From Baylisascaris procyonis (lineage: Eukaryota > Nematoda > Chromadorea > Rhabditida > Ascarididae), in NCBI GenBank assembly GCA_037389465.1, contig JAZARR010000033.1, positions 1,526,501 to 1,590,500 of the forward strand: a stretch of 64,000 bases of DNA. Reading direction: 5' to 3'. Under the pieces are notes generated by a model. That model was not told the origin of the DNA. It did not search any database and saw nothing but the letters and a program-made list of their open reading frames with translations. The position numbers and the translations under genes are program-made. Below, one piece after another: positions 1 to 12,352 of this stretch. Each line of letters starts with the position of its first letter. The first letter of the stretch is position 1.

Positions 1-271
1 GGTAAACATTATTGAGCTACAGTGGTTGCAAGTTAATTTCAAAAAAGGTACACGTGATTTGCTTTTTAAGGTTTGTTACTTGTACAGTAAGCTGCGCTCA
101 AAAACGCTGAATGTGATAGTGTTGTACTGTTGTCGCGTGTATTGCCGAGACGCTGAGACGTGTAGTCATCTTACTGAGGAAGTGAACTGGAGAACCGATG
201 GGTGACCTGAAGACCAGGCAAACTGTCGAAAAACTATTCCCAGCGCATGTAATATGAAACGGATTTGTCAG

Positions 272-367
272 CAAAGGAAGCAGAGAAATGTGCATAATAT
301 AATGAAGCAGAGAAAAGCACGTATCACTGAGCTATATGCGAAAGAGGAACGGATGCGTGATCATTTC
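272..367 (+). CDS. Internal exon of an unidentified gene
   Basis: A 96-nt phase-0 open segment lies between an acceptor (TTTGTCAG) and a possible donor (GTACAA). It encodes 32 residues rich in Lys, Arg and Glu, including KARITELYAKEERMRDHF, which looks like a helical or coiled-coil stretch. The codon pattern looks like real coding sequence, but I recognise no family. Neighbouring exons were not securely found. One phase-0 continuation at 562-653 reaches a stop, but the minus strand is equally open there. The gene may start before the window. Exon boundaries are inferred from splice signals only. Confidence 0.4.
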
Positions 368-1109
368 GTACAAAGATGATGCAGCCTTTCAAATAGCGCA
401 TTAAAAAGTTATCTCTTTTTAATGAAATTCAACGGGCCATATAGTTGCCTAAAAGTAATTTGTTATCCAGTGACAGTAGGTGTTGACGACTCTGATATGG
501 TGATGAATATGATGTGAAGAAAACGGTTGAAACGTTTCGCACCTAATATATCAATTTTCAGCTTTTTATGGCAGTCATTATGCGATACTCTATTTTTGAC
601 GACTTCAGCAATTTCAAAAATCTTCGATCCCTAGAAAAGATTGCGTTATTATAAGGTTGATTAGATCTAGTGTCTTTTGCCAATTCTACTGAGTTGAAAC
701 TTCCAGCCACCGCGTAAGTAAGTCCAGCAGTTGACATCTTATTCCGTTTCGTTTGAATCGAAATTTTTCTCAGCTTGTTTCTTTGAGGTGGCAGTTTCAT
801 TGTTCAGTTTTCACATGGTACTGAAGTTCTGTGTGGCTTTATTCTTGGCTGTTCTGTATTGTCTGTGACGCTCAAAACGATCAGTGAACGAACTAGATAC
901 CCTGCAAACAACAATCACTTTCTTGGCCAAGCGAGTATTCATCCATGGGAGAATTCCCAACGCTGGAGTGGTGCTATAGTAGAATGGCTTTGGAAGGACT
1001 ACTTTCGATTCTTCGAACACAGTTTTGGAAAAGTTGCATTAAATGCTTTATTTTATTTTCTCTTTCGTGGATTGTCCACTGTGCATGAATTTTGAATCGA
1101 TTTTTTCAG

Positions 1110-1164
1110 AAATTTTGCTACTGACTGCGAGAAGCAAAGGGAAGCCCTCTTAGAAGACTTATAG
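1110..1164 (+). CDS. Possible terminal exon of an unidentified gene
   Basis: It follows a strong acceptor (TTTTTTCAG). One base completes the previous codon, then 17 codons (NFATDCEKQREALLEDL) run to a TAG at 1162-1164. The short peptide is charged and helix-like. It could be the last exon of the gene carrying the 272-367 exon, but the linking exon was not found, so that is inference. The next gene appears to start about 460 bp downstream behind a clean acceptor, as in nematode operons. Confidence 0.3.
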
Positions 1165-1624
1165 ACGCAGGTCAATTTCTTCAAGCCACTTGCTAAGGCC
1201 AACGCCAATTTTTTGCATCGCTTTCTTAGAACCGTTCTGGATTAAACATAAATGGGCTTTAACGCGAATAGGTGAATCTGCATGAAGGCATGCATGTCGC
1301 AGTAAAACGTGAATGCTTTATGTTGAGGATGCGCTCGATTTGTGCTTGTGCTTTGTTCCCTTGTTCATTCTCCGGACATTTGTTTGCCCTGCCGACTAGT
1401 GGTTCGACGTGCTTTTGTCTATGGTATGCCAATGCCGACATAAGCAAACGTAATGTTGAGATTTTGGTGCTTGAATTCACGCAGGTGACTTCTCACTTTT
1501 CGCACTCGTTTCAATCAGTGTTCAATTGCACTAAGCGTTAAGTGCCGATTCAGTGCGGGGTGATGGAGCCATATTGCAGCGTTGCTGTTTTACAGCGTTA
1601 CGCCAGAGTCCCTCGAAACGCCGC

Positions 1625-1923
1625 ATGGCGAGAAAAAGCGTCACCGAGAAGGAAGAACCTGAAACGGGCAATACAGCTGCACCAGTATCCAGTCGACCCG
1701 ATATCGTGCCCGTACCTGTGTCCAGAGGGCCACCCCGAAGGTCATATAATCGCCAAGATACTGCTGCCGAGTTAGTAAAGCTATCGTTTGTCACTTCATT
1801 AGCGTAGCGTCTAATCGAATTCAATACAATTGAAGACATCGTAGTTGAAAACTTATTTGATAGCTGGACGCTTCTTAGAATGTATTTTAAAGGAAGCAAG
1901 TTTGCAATGAGATGCTATAGAAC

Positions 1924-1986
<63 letters not shown>

Positions 1987-2938
1987 CTGGGGAGATGCAG
2001 GGAAGGGTACACCTGCTTAGGATAGAGAATGTGATAGGATGTCGCTTCGCTAACGAAAATGCTTGTTTCGATGACATATTTTTCTGATAGGATATTGCAG
2101 TGAGTGCTATCAGACGACGTAAATATTCGCTTTATTTGCGAATGATGCCAAATTGCGAAATTCAAGACGAAAAGTATTGAGGACTTGTTGGGTTCAATAT
2201 GTGTTTCGTCCACGCATTTAGGAAACTCATTGAAAAATGAGAACCGGATGGAACTTTTCACTAAGTAGAGCTTTAAAAATTCGATCGAGAAAATAGTTCA
2301 CTTTCGTCGTGCCCAAACTTGTTGGTTTCCAATTTCTCGACGGTCTTAAATAATATGTTTCTTTAAAACAGTCCCCGCATTTAACGCAAAGAGAGTCTTC
2401 GACTTCCTTATGCTTCCGACGAACGTGCGACTTTTACTTCATTTCGTTTCAGCTTCAACCGACCTCGAGAGAAGAAAGTGGAGCGTTTGTTCGCACCCGA
2501 TCCTGAACTGCGCACAGTGGAGCGATCAAATTCACAGGAAGAGACCGTTGTGGGTACCTCACAGATTGAAGTTTCTTTTGCTTCTCCTTCATCGTAAGAG
2601 CCTCGAAACACTTTGTTTTGAACCAATCCATGGCCAGTTGTATAAGCGAGCACTTCTTTCTACTGCTGTCCCGATTTCACACTCATTTGCACTGCGAGGT
2701 TTTTTCCGCTTTATCGTTAGAATACCGAGTGTGGCGCTCCATTGGTTTCCCTCTAAGTCTCGGTAGCCTCCCAAATCGAAAAGTCTATTCTTTTTTCGGT
2801 TCCTTTAATCAGAAGTTGAGAGCCATTGTTCTTAAAATAAGCAACCAGATAATTGGAGAGAGCAAAGAGCGTTGTTATTTCAGGCATGATCGCGTGCGAA
2901 AAGCAAAGATTGTTCAAAACGCTGACGAACATCCTGAG
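1625..2938 (+). CDS. Unidentified gene, three exons, Ser/Pro/charged protein
   Basis: Exon 1 starts at ATG 1625, 29 nt after a TTTTACAG acceptor that could take a spliced leader. It ends at 1740 (AG|GTCATA, phase 2) or 1774 (TTA|GTAAAG, phase 0). Exon 2 is 2453-2593, after GTTTCAG, with donor TC|GTAAGA; it encodes a segment beginning FNRPREKKVERLFAPDPELR, followed by an RSNSQEE stretch. Exon 3 is 2884-2938, after ATTTCAG, with donor GAG|GTAATA; it encodes HDRVRKAKIVQNADEHPE. The exon 2 to exon 3 junction is phase-consistent. Exon 1 joins exon 2 in frame only through the weaker 1740 donor or through an exon I did not find. The product is hydrophilic and probably intracellular, with no recognised domain. 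A possible last exon lies at 5636-5752. Confidence 0.5.
1926..1983. repeat. (TA)n microsatellite
   Basis: About 58 bp of uninterrupted TA dinucleotide in the first intron of the plus-strand gene that starts at 1625. Confidence 0.95.
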
Positions 2939-5635
2939 GTAATATGGTGAAGTAGGCTTGAGTTGAAAGCAGATTGAAGTACGTTGCCGGCGCTTAGGGA
3001 CTATCGGGATAAGCGTGGGGTGGACGCATAGTGTGCTCGTGATACCGCTTAAAGCTGTCCGCTTTTTTCGGCCGATTTCCATTTCCCATTTAGGACCTTC
3101 TTTCTCTGTTTTTCTTATTATCTTCCTCTTCTGTTCTCTGGAACTTTTCCTTGTCGACTTTGTCTGTCTCTAAACTGATCTATGTCTGTCCACGATTGTT
3201 CTATAACAAAAAAGGCAACGTTATTTTCTCAGTGACTCGATCGAACTTTTTGGAAAAAAATTCGGCTCTCCACTCACCCATACTCCTTTTCCAGGGAGAA
3301 AATATGAAAAAGAGGGGGAGGGGTGAGGTGGTAGAGAAATAAGACCACGCTTCTTGACACAAGGCACTATGTTTTACTCCCCTTTGTCCATCAATTGCGT
3401 TTCCCTGAAAAATTCTCTTCGTGGGTTTCATCGCCGTTAGCATCAAATATCGCTTTACCCAATATCTTTTATAGAAACATGTTTCGCGTGGAAAATTTTG
3501 AACCTCTGTGCCACTTTTTTGCTGCTTGGGATCCTTTTTCTGTTGCTTTCGTTGTGCTACAGCAGTTAAGTTCGCTTCTTTTGGGATTGCAACGATCTGT
3601 CGTTTTACTTTCACGCAATTTCACTCCTTTCTATTTTCATCATTTCTCTGCTCTCTTTTCTTGTCGAGGTGGGGCTGTCAGTTTTTTTGCACTGACAATG
3701 GACGATAGGGATTTACTGGAAGAGAAGGTTGTCTTTTGCAAAATTGTGGCTATAGCGACTCCTGGCCTCTCTTATATGAAAATCTTTTTTCGCATTTAAA
3801 ATTCAGTCATAGACGAATCTCTGTTGCTGGTGAGATCCGCAGATGCATTCTTGACAGTTACCCGCGTCACTCATTTTATCAGTTGTCGACTTCTTGGGCA
3901 GCTGCCCAACTTGTTAAGAGGAATATTTCTGAGTTAATAGGTTAAAAACTAGCGTTGTCTTGCCTTCTCGTTCCGCTTTCTTCTAGAGCCAAGTGTTTTA
4001 TCGTTTTATTTTCCACCCATCTTCAAGTTCTGCAATTAAACGGTCAGCAACTATTGACCTCTTCTCCTTCCATGCTGCCGTTACGAATACAAATCTTTAT
4101 GCTCGCATTCTAGAAATGGCTTATTGATTGTTTTCTTTCGACTAAAAAAGTTTTTATTTATTGATATTTAGATGAAGATTGCATTCCTATTTTGATAGTT
4201 CCATTCAGTTTTGTTTTCCTTTATCAGCATATCCTCCTATTGTTTTTTTTTTGCTTTTTTTTGCATCGATGTGTATGCACTTAATCTGATGCAAAATTTT
4301 TCGCATCATCTTTCATTGATTGAGTAGTTGCTAAAATTTTTCAGTTTATTCCAAATGTGACACTTTTCGATGTCACTTTTCACTTTTTGTTTCCTGATTT
4401 AGTGTTTTCGTTTTTATATAACGTTGCGCAAATTTTCTCAATGACAGAAGGACAATTTATTTTCATTTTTTTTTCAAACCTTAGAAAATATTATAGTTTC
4501 ACTGTTGTAATTCATTCTCATTCTCTTCGTTTCTCATTCTTTGCGCTTTTTTCCTTTTTGATTGCCTTTTAGAGGGACATTCGCTAGGACGAATTGGTGC
4601 TGCAGCAAATCATAGGAGGGGATTGATTTGCTGTTTTGTTTGTTGTGGTGGTAATCTCTGGTTTCTCTTCGTTTTGAGTTTTCATAAATCTTTTCGCTCT
4701 CACTTTCGATTTATAATATCAATCTTTGCCGTTTCCTTCTTGCCAATTTCCAACCTAGCTTTCATCGTGATGTATCTTGTAGTTGCTTTCGTGAGCTTAC
4801 TTACCCACTTTCATCTCTGTTTCTTTTGTTCTGCTTACAATGCCCATTTTTTAAAACCTTTTTCCCTTCTGTGAATTCTTTTTAAAGATGGAGTGCGAAT
4901 CAGCACACATTACCTTTGTGTTTGTTATCATTCTTCCTTCATTCTTTGTTTATCACCATTTTCCACTTTCAAAACTCTGAGGGGTTTGTGCTGAGAATCT
5001 ATTATTTTAAAGATGTAGTCGGGGGAAGGGGAATGCTATAGGTTTTGAATTAAGTATTTTCGGAGTAAGTGAACAATCATGGTATATTTTACCAGCGAAG
5101 GTCTCTGATTGCGTGGAAATGTTTCATCGCTCTTGCAGTTTTGAGTTGTGATTGCAATAAATGAAGCAGTGAGGCCGTGTGGTGTAGCCAAGTGCAAAGT
5201 CCTAGAGGGACTCCCGAACAACCTTCTGTTCGCAGAATTCGGAAAATGTTTTTGTAGAAGGAGAGATGGATGGCACAAAACGTAATGGGGAAATCAGTGA
5301 TGGTGGACAATTTTAGGTATGACTGCTGTCAGAATCAAAATTTAAGAGGAATGGTCCCCATCTTATTCTCATTCACCTCATCGAGTGAAACGCATGTATC
5401 ATTTTGAAGCTGTGAGCAACAAATCCTATGATTTTCCTTTAAAGAATGCGTTTACGTAAGGCGTAACAATTGCCTCCGTAGCAGTAAAGCTTTTTCGCGC
5501 ATTGCCATCGTACATTCTGTGAACGCAGTTGTTGCTCAGGGTCTCTCTGTTCTTCTTGCACAAATTCATACGAAAGTCTTAGGTAAATTGGGCCAAAAAA
5601 TTGCTCAAATTTCTCTCTCTTTATTGTTCTTGCAG
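2939..5635. other. T-rich intronic or intergenic stretch
   Basis: About 2.7 kb, strongly T-rich on the plus strand, especially 3100-4900, which looks like a long pyrimidine-rich intron. Open frames here encode mostly Phe, Ser and Leu from the T-richness and have no matching splice structure. I see no credible exon, RNA gene or mobile element. Confidence 0.5.
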
Positions 5636-5752
5636 ATATGGCAACTTGTAGATAGATATGTTCTTGTAGACAAAATGGCAACAACTATCTCTCTGTTGCA
5701 CAGAAACCTAGAGGAAGAGAGAGGGGAGTCTCTGCTTTGGCTTATAATGTAG
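5636..5752 (+). CDS. Possible terminal exon
   Basis: After acceptor TTCTTGCAG, 38 codons in phase 0 run to TAG at 5750-5752. The peptide includes IWQLVDRYVLVDKMATT and HRNLEEERGESLLWLIM. The phase matches the exon ending at 2938, so it could close that gene across a 2.7-kb intron, although a phase match has a one-in-three chance. No family is recognised. Confidence 0.25.
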   Translation: MWQLVDRYVLVDKMATTISLLHRNLEEERGESLLWLIM

Positions 5753-8320
5753 TCTAATGCATTGCTGAAGTTAGTGTGCTGTTGTTACGCTTGAACAGTA
5801 GTTGAGGAGAGCGTTGTCATTGCTCATTTCATTTTATTTTCGCTTATATTGAAATGGTCTGTTATGTGGTTAAGTAGTCGAAACCTTTTCACAGTAGTAC
5901 GGCAAATTTGCGGCTAAAATAGGGAGTGATGAAGCAAATTTAAATTCCATAACGGTTAGGGCTACTGATGTTAGGTTAAAAGGATATGGTTGCGAGGGCT
6001 GCAAATGTTTTGTAATTCGAAGAGACAGGTGAACGAAAAGTAGGCAAAACAGAGTGATTGTCAACTTTTTGCAGGTTTTGAGCTTGCATCATTCCTTGCT
6101 ACTGCCAACCACTAGCAGCGTGCTTAACTGCAGTAAGTTTTGAGCGGAGGACCGATATAGTTCCCTATCAGCCTGATCGCCTTACGCCGCTTTTTCTTGT
6201 CTTTGTTATGTTGTCCGCCTCTTTCATTATTCATTTTGTGCACTAAAGCAACATTACTTCCTCCAGCTTTCACAGAAACTATAGGAAATTTTTTAGATTT
6301 TAGCTGCTAAAGTGCTGAATAAGGCTGTCGTATTATGGCGAAGTGTTTTGATTGTTCAACCATGTTGATCTCTCTGTTGAGCAGGGCTTATTAAAAGTTT
6401 TAGCCGTTGAGGTTCTATATACGTCTCCTGCTAAAACAAAAGCTCGCTGCGTGACTTTTAGAAAGTTAATGAATTTTGAAACCGCTGAATCTCATATAGC
6501 CCATGAATATGTGGACATGGTGCTCTTATCTGAACGAAAATTAAGGAGAATGGATAAATGAAAATGAAAAAAAAAAGAACGAATGTGACGAGCGAGAAGA
6601 TTTAGACGAATATGCTTTCCGTAAGGAATGTACCGCAAAGAATATCTCCCATACAGATTTTTTTAAATGTTAACCGTAGTGAAACCACGAAGAGGACGAG
6701 TTGTCGAAGTTTTTTTACGTGAGTGAGAGGATCACCAGGTAACAACCACCACAGCTCACTGCATTTGCCACCCTCTTCACATATAGACGCTATAGATAGC
6801 TTTGCTAAACAGATTTGATGAAGATGTGCGCATCGCTGGGTTTGAGGTGGCAGCACCAGCAGCAGTTGTTTGTGCTTTTGTGTGTGAGCATGGCTGTTGA
6901 TTTCAGACGCACCTATAGGCACGGCTGCTCACTGCTCGCACAGCACAGCAATGGTCTCGTGATCGGCTGTCGTTCGCTTCTCAGTTGCGCTCAACCAGGC
7001 GACCCCTTCCCTCGTTGCTTGCGTTTTGTTTTTTATTTTATTTCCTGTCATACTTTGTTGACACCCTCGGTAGCAGTAAGACGCAGGCTGAATCTTTTGG
7101 CTACCCTTTTGCGGAAGTATAATGCTCTAAAATATTTAGTGAACAACTGCTGTGTTCATCACTATCTTTGAAATCAACGCGTAGTCTGCGTTGAATTCCG
7201 TTAGCTGACCAATATCGAAATTCACACCTGCGTCAGTTTGATCTGTGTTGTGGTGGGCTTCTTTGTTACTTAGTTGCATATCACCTGTACAGCAGCCGAA
7301 AGAACAGAAGAAAGGAGTGGCACCGCACAGAAAATATTGTTGAAATAGACATTCCTTCTGTGAGTATTATGTAGCGGGAGAAATTCTCACATTGAAACGT
7401 GTTCAGACCCAAAGAGCCATTTTAAAACGCGTTCGCTTCAGTTTTCATAAGGGATCCTCAAATGAGAGGTGGGCGCGGTAAGAATCTTGGTCATCCCACA
7501 AACATATTGCCCTATAAGTGTAGCTACGCAGTTCACTTACTCCTCTTAGCCGCTTCTTGTTACCACCGTGATGCTGTCATTCAGAAACGGTTCTGTCTAA
7601 TTGAATTACTAACCGCCATTCTTTTTTCTGGCAACTTATTGAAGTTATCTGGTATAGCGCAACTTATTGAAGTTTCTTCTAGTCGGCATAACAATTTTAC
7701 GTTCATGGGTGAACTCGCTCACCATAGACGATAACAAGCAGAACGTGCTTAGCAAATTTTTATTGCTATTTAGTTCGATGAATGGGGTTCGCCAACATAA
7801 CGGGGCAGTCCAATTCTAATGCTGTATTATTGGCTGTTCTGAAGGGTATCTCAATGTTTGCAGTAAGGCCGTATCACCAGAAACGCTTTCTGAATTATGG
7901 TTTCGAGGGTATTCACTGAAGCCTCATCTACGAACTGAGTATTCTTCTCATTTTTTGATCAAAAGTCGTATGCACTAGCTACTTAAGGTAACTTCTGATC
8001 AAAGTCGAAAAGCAGAAGTTACCTCGAGCAAAATGGAAGACAAGAAGTTTTTTGTTTGTAGGTAGAACCAGTGACCACAGTGACCTCATTAGTTCGTTAT
8101 TCCATAAGCTGGTAGATGTTTCGCTTGTGATATTCTAATTTTTCTTTAGATGCGTGCAGACTAAATCCTCCAATCAAACTGGTTACCTTGTGATGCGCAG
8201 AACGTTTTGGTTCGCTACTGAGAATGAATAAAAGCACTGGAGTGGTTCGAATAATGGCCGAGGAAAATATGCACACAGTAGGGTTCAAGTTTTGGTGGGG
8301 GCGAGTCCCGTTTTTCGCAC
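5753..8320. other. Intergenic stretch without a supported gene
   Basis: Open frames occur on both strands. The longest, on the plus strand near 6818-7171, begins with a signal-peptide-like segment but continues as a Cys/Arg/Leu mix without splice support. No RNA gene or repeat was recognised. Confidence 0.4.
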
Positions 8321-8324
8321 CAAC

Positions 8325-9745
8325 CTTCGTTTGTGCCAAATTTTAACTTTCTGAAATCTCGTAAGATTGAGTGTGCTGATTGTTGTTCCTTTTTCATGTT
8401 GCAGAAGTTTGATAGATTTCGATGCGAAGCCTGTAATATTATACTTGTCTTCATTTTGTTATGCTCTGACAAGTTTTAGTAATGATGTGTTTAATATTGT
8501 GTATTCTTTCGAAATGTTTTGCATGTATCACTTCATTTCTTGCCAAATGGAGTGATGTAAACGTCTTTTTTTGCACACATTATGCTCTTGCAAAGTTTTC
8601 GATAGCTTTGATGAAACAGAGAGATGCATGGCGTATTTTGCATTAGATCACAAATGTTGTCATTGCTGACGAATTAATTAGATAAACAAGTTACCCCTAC
8701 TGGTATCAAGTTGTCCAAGAGGAATGCAGTGCAAAAGTGCATTGGTTTTGTTGTCTTTTTAGGTAATCTTCCTAAATAAAATGGTGGAATAACTGGCAGA
8801 CCAAAATGAGCTTCATTGCACTTAGCGGTGGGTGGTGTTAAGAAATCTTTTGGATCTATATAAGGAACATTATCAGTGGTGTGGTCATTTGATTGTAGGT
8901 GGACCTCGAGGGAGTGAGTGGAATTGCATATATGCACATACTTCATTATAATGATGAGCATATATCATTTTCAGAGGTGTTATGGAGGAGAACAATTTTG
9001 GAACATGAATTCGAAGGTAGTTGTTTTGGCCCATTAATGAGAATGCACGGACGTTCTGAAGTTCAGTTAACGGGGACAGGCGGATGAGTAGACAATCAGT
9101 AAAATCAGCGTTATGTGGAAAGAAATCTCGCCATCGCTTTTATTTGCGCCAAACTTCTGCTTCCCAAAGTCTCGCGAGGTTCACTGTCCTAATTGTTGTT
9201 TGCTTTCACGCTGTAAAAGTTTGATAGATTTCGATGTGATGAAGTCTGTAATATTGTACTTGTTTTTATTTTGTAAAACCCTGGAAGGTCTTAGTAATAT
9301 GATATGTGTAATAGTTGGTACTCTCTCGACGTGTTTTGCTTGTGTCATTTCGTTTCCTATCAAATCGAGTCATGCTGAGGGCTTTTTTCAGCCCACAGAA
9401 TGCTGTTGGAGAGTTTCCATATTATGAAATAGACAGGTGCATTTCATGTAAATAGCGAAAAGCAGAGGTGCAACCGGCTTTTCAGATTCTTTGGCAGTTG
9501 TATGAGCGAAATGGTGAAGCAACTAGCAAAAAGAAGTTAGTTTTCTTTATAGGATTTAGGCGTGAGGGTGTTAACACATCTGTTGGACATATATAGTGGA
9601 CACCGTTGATGATGGGTCATTTCAGTGTGAGTGGATCTCGAGGGAGTAGATGGATCTGTATTTGGCCATACTTTATTGTGTTGATGCCTCTTTCCATTTG
9701 CTATGCAGTTTCTTTGGAGTAGAAAACTTTCAGAAATGAGCGGCA
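8325..9745. repeat. Diverged tandem duplication, two noncoding units
   Basis: Unit 1 (about 8325-9005) and unit 2 (about 9140-9745) share collinear matching blocks. The block AAGTTTGATAGATTTCGATG is exact in both, near 8405 and 9217. Both have a match around TGGA[CT]CTCGAGGGAGT near 8900 and 9631, and a TTGGA-TATATA block before it. The spacing between matches shrinks from about 812 to about 732, so small indels have accumulated. No long reading frame is conserved, so this is an old segmental duplication or two copies of a repeat. Confidence 0.75.
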
Positions 9746-11484
9746 TTCTAAACGCACGTGAGATTGAGGTTTCAGAGTTGCGTTGCAAAGCATTGAATTC
9801 GGGCATTCATGCCTTTTGGGGCCTCTTGACCTCTAGAAATGGTTTGTCCTTTTGGATATGTCGTTGGCGAGGTTGAACATATGTTTCAACGTTCCTTTCA
9901 AGGGCAAATTCCGAGGGTTTTAGGAGGCGTTACGTAGTCCATACTAGTTGTGTAGGTAATATGAAACTATATGTTACATAGCCGTTATTTTTGGCACTCA
10001 AAGGTGCTCTTTGCGCAGAAGTTGCCAAGTAGCACTTGCATGGACGGTGTTTAAACTGCCTCCCAAGATACGGTTCAGTGAAGAGGTTCGGATGGGAAGT
10101 GTAGGGTGTTGCATCCCCTTGTGTTTAGATTTACGACATAAAGTGGCGGGCATATTCGTTCGACGTCTATCGTTCTGTTCCATTTCGTTTATGGCACTTT
10201 CGTATACGCAAGGATGCGGACAGCGAGAAACCTTGAACTCATGACTGACCCGTTTTCAATGAGGACCGAACATGAAGTTGGCAGAATGCGAGGCATCTCA
10301 GCAGTTTGCTTTTGGTGACAAAATCCATGGCTTCTTTTGGGCTGAGCAATTTCATGCTTGGCGGGTGACATGCTCGCTCGAGCTTCCGAAGGCGTCCGAA
10401 GCACTTTTAATTCGTTTAATTTATTGTGATGCAGTTGATGGTCCTCGTCACTATTTTAATACTGTTTTCCAAGTAAATACCGTATGCACAATGGCGCGTT
10501 AACAACCAGTCAAACCAAGCCGACGTAATGGGAAACGTCACATCGGAAGGTAATTTAATTGAAACCGAATTCCAAGGGGTTTATTCAGAGGGGTAATCTG
10601 ACAGAAAATATCGTTGCGGTGCAGCCCGAAGAGGGAAACATATAGCGTCATCTTTGGGTGGCTTTCTCGTCAGTGTGATATTTTCGTCACATTCATTTTC
10701 TTGTACTTTCATTGCGTCCCCTCAAGTCAAAGCTCGTGTTTAAAATCGTCAATAGAGTAGAAGTGGAGATCGGGATCAAATTTGATTTTGCCCACGGATT
10801 TTCAAGAGGTCATTGAATTTACCTGGCTTTTCGGTCCCAACCGGAACATCTCAAGAACTTGGGGAGGGAAGGGATGGCGTGGTTCAACTCCAAGTTTTCG
10901 ATCGTAGTAAGGTCGCGACTATTGTCGCTCCATCTTCCCTTGGTTGCCCATCAGTGGCTCCAACTTTGGTGAGAGGAAGGAACCGCACCCACTGCTTCTC
11001 ATCCTCTCAGCAAACAAACAGGTTGTTGGGTTGTTCTAAGGCCTAGTCGTGCTCCTAGTGGATGCCTTTAAGTTTCCACACCCCCTTAGATAACAAACAG
11101 AGTCGGAATGCAGCCGAGGACAATATACATCAATTGTAAGAAAGGTGTGTAAAAAAAATAAATTTCGTTTGCCGAAATGCTGCGTGCTGAGAAGGTTCGT
11201 CCTGTTCGATGAACCCATGTTCCAGTTCTCACGATTATTATCAAGCCGAAGCAGCCTAGTCTTATAGATCGCAATCACTCAACCAGTTCCCTCAGCCTGA
11301 TTCCTACATATCAACGATTCGATGAGCGTTTGAATTGCTAGGGGTGTTGATTCAGAAGTTTATTCTCACATCAAAAGAATTGGAAAGTAAACGTTCTTGT
11401 AAAAGGTGTTGCAATACCTAATATTTCGCGTCCACATTTCACTAACTGCAAAATCGTTGACTTAACTTTAAAATTTGATTTCCG
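9746..11484. other. Intergenic stretch, degraded open frames only
   Basis: From 9998 to 10404 the minus strand has two adjacent open frames in different phases that could be a decayed coding element, but I cannot name one. Around 10816-10968 a plus-strand frame containing SVPTGTSQELGEGRDGVVQ ends at a possible donor (TTG|GTGAGA). No start or acceptor was found, so it is not called as a gene. Confidence 0.35.
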
Positions 11485-11688
11485 ATGTCAACTCTCAACA
11501 AGATCTTGTTAAAAACTCCTCGAATAGTGTGCGTAGATATTGACAGTGATACGTGCAATGATCTCAAAGAAATTTCACGAAGCAACAGAAAGTTTACACG
11601 AATGAAGACATTTGCATTGTTGCGAGAACTGAGTGTTACGCTTATGAGAGCAGGTGAAGGAAATGATCAATCGTTGAGAGTACAGTAA
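11485..11688 (+). CDS. Small open frame, unidentified
   Basis: This ATG-initiated frame of 67 codons includes MSTLNKILLKTPRIVCVDID and FALLRELSVTLMRAGEGND. Its composition is balanced and the strand has a true ATG, unlike most frames nearby. A donor-like GTGAAG after codon 58 could instead make it a first exon. No acceptor or leader site lies just upstream and no family is recognised. It may be a small gene, a first exon or chance. Confidence 0.3.
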   Translation: MSTLNKILLKTPRIVCVDIDSDTCNDLKEISRSNRKFTRMKTFALLRELSVTLMRAGEGNDQSLRVQ

Positions 11689-12340
11689 GAGAAGTCAATA
11701 GCGTTTAGTATTCTAGGTGAGGCTAGGTTCATTGTGGAGGCAGCCATACATCCTGCATGTTACTCGCTCTGTACCTCTCGAAACAGAGACCCACTAGTGG
11801 CCATCTAGAACAAAGGCAAGCATAGCATTCCATACGACCACACACTGGAAACTCGTATGATCACATGTTTAGGTATCACATTATTAATTAATCCAAAACA
11901 CCATCCGTTTCATTCTACCACATCCTTGAAAGCATCTATTCTACTATAGCCGTGACCTTTGAGAAATTACTCCGTCAAAACTTCTACGTCCAAAGATGCT
12001 CCCAATTGGAAGACGCGACAATAGAACTGTGACGAATGAGCCGGTCAAGAAAATACGTACCTGGAAATCTGCATAGGAATTTACGAAGTAAGCGGGAGAA
12101 GCTCACACTATTAAAATCATAAACAATTTCGTTCTCACCTATCTATTTTTCATTTCCTAAATGTTGTTCCGCTTATATAACCATAACCGGAAAAGAGGAG
12201 ACAAGAGCATGAGAGTTTACAACAGATGAAACAATAAAGGAAAAAATGTTTTGGCAATTCTAAAACGAATATTACAACTGACTAGATTATGCATCGACGC
12301 ATGTCCATTCCTCATTCAGGGAGAGCACTTGCCGTGAAAT
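11689..12340. other. Downstream flank of the Gbeta5 gene
   Basis: This AT-rich stretch should include the minus-strand 3' untranslated region of the Gbeta5 gene, whose stop is at 12341-12343. I found no consensus AATAAA on the minus strand close to the stop. A variant AATGAA lies near 12150. Confidence 0.4.
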
Positions 12341-12352
12341 CTAGGCCCAGAT
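12341..12352 (-). CDS. gpb-2: Terminal coding exon of the Gbeta5 gene (Ile-Trp-Ala-stop)
   Basis: Only 12 coding bases follow the last intron. The acceptor TTTCAG (12353-12358 read in reverse) is followed by codons for Ile, Trp, Ala and TAG. The preceding exon ends ATA-AGG|GTGAGT, so the join gives the invariant Gbeta ending Arg-Ile-Trp-Ala. Without this exon, read-through of exon 10 gives Val-Ser-Asn and loses the closing tryptophan of the propeller. Confidence 0.9.
   Translation of the reverse strand: MWA

Noticed and set aside
558..800. Minus-strand 80-codon frame with protein-like composition
   Set aside because: The plus strand is also open over part of it. There is no acceptor, donor or family match to decide.
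6818..7171. Signal-peptide-like plus-strand frame
   Set aside because: After the hydrophobic start it becomes a Cys/Arg/Leu mix with no splice sites or family resemblance.
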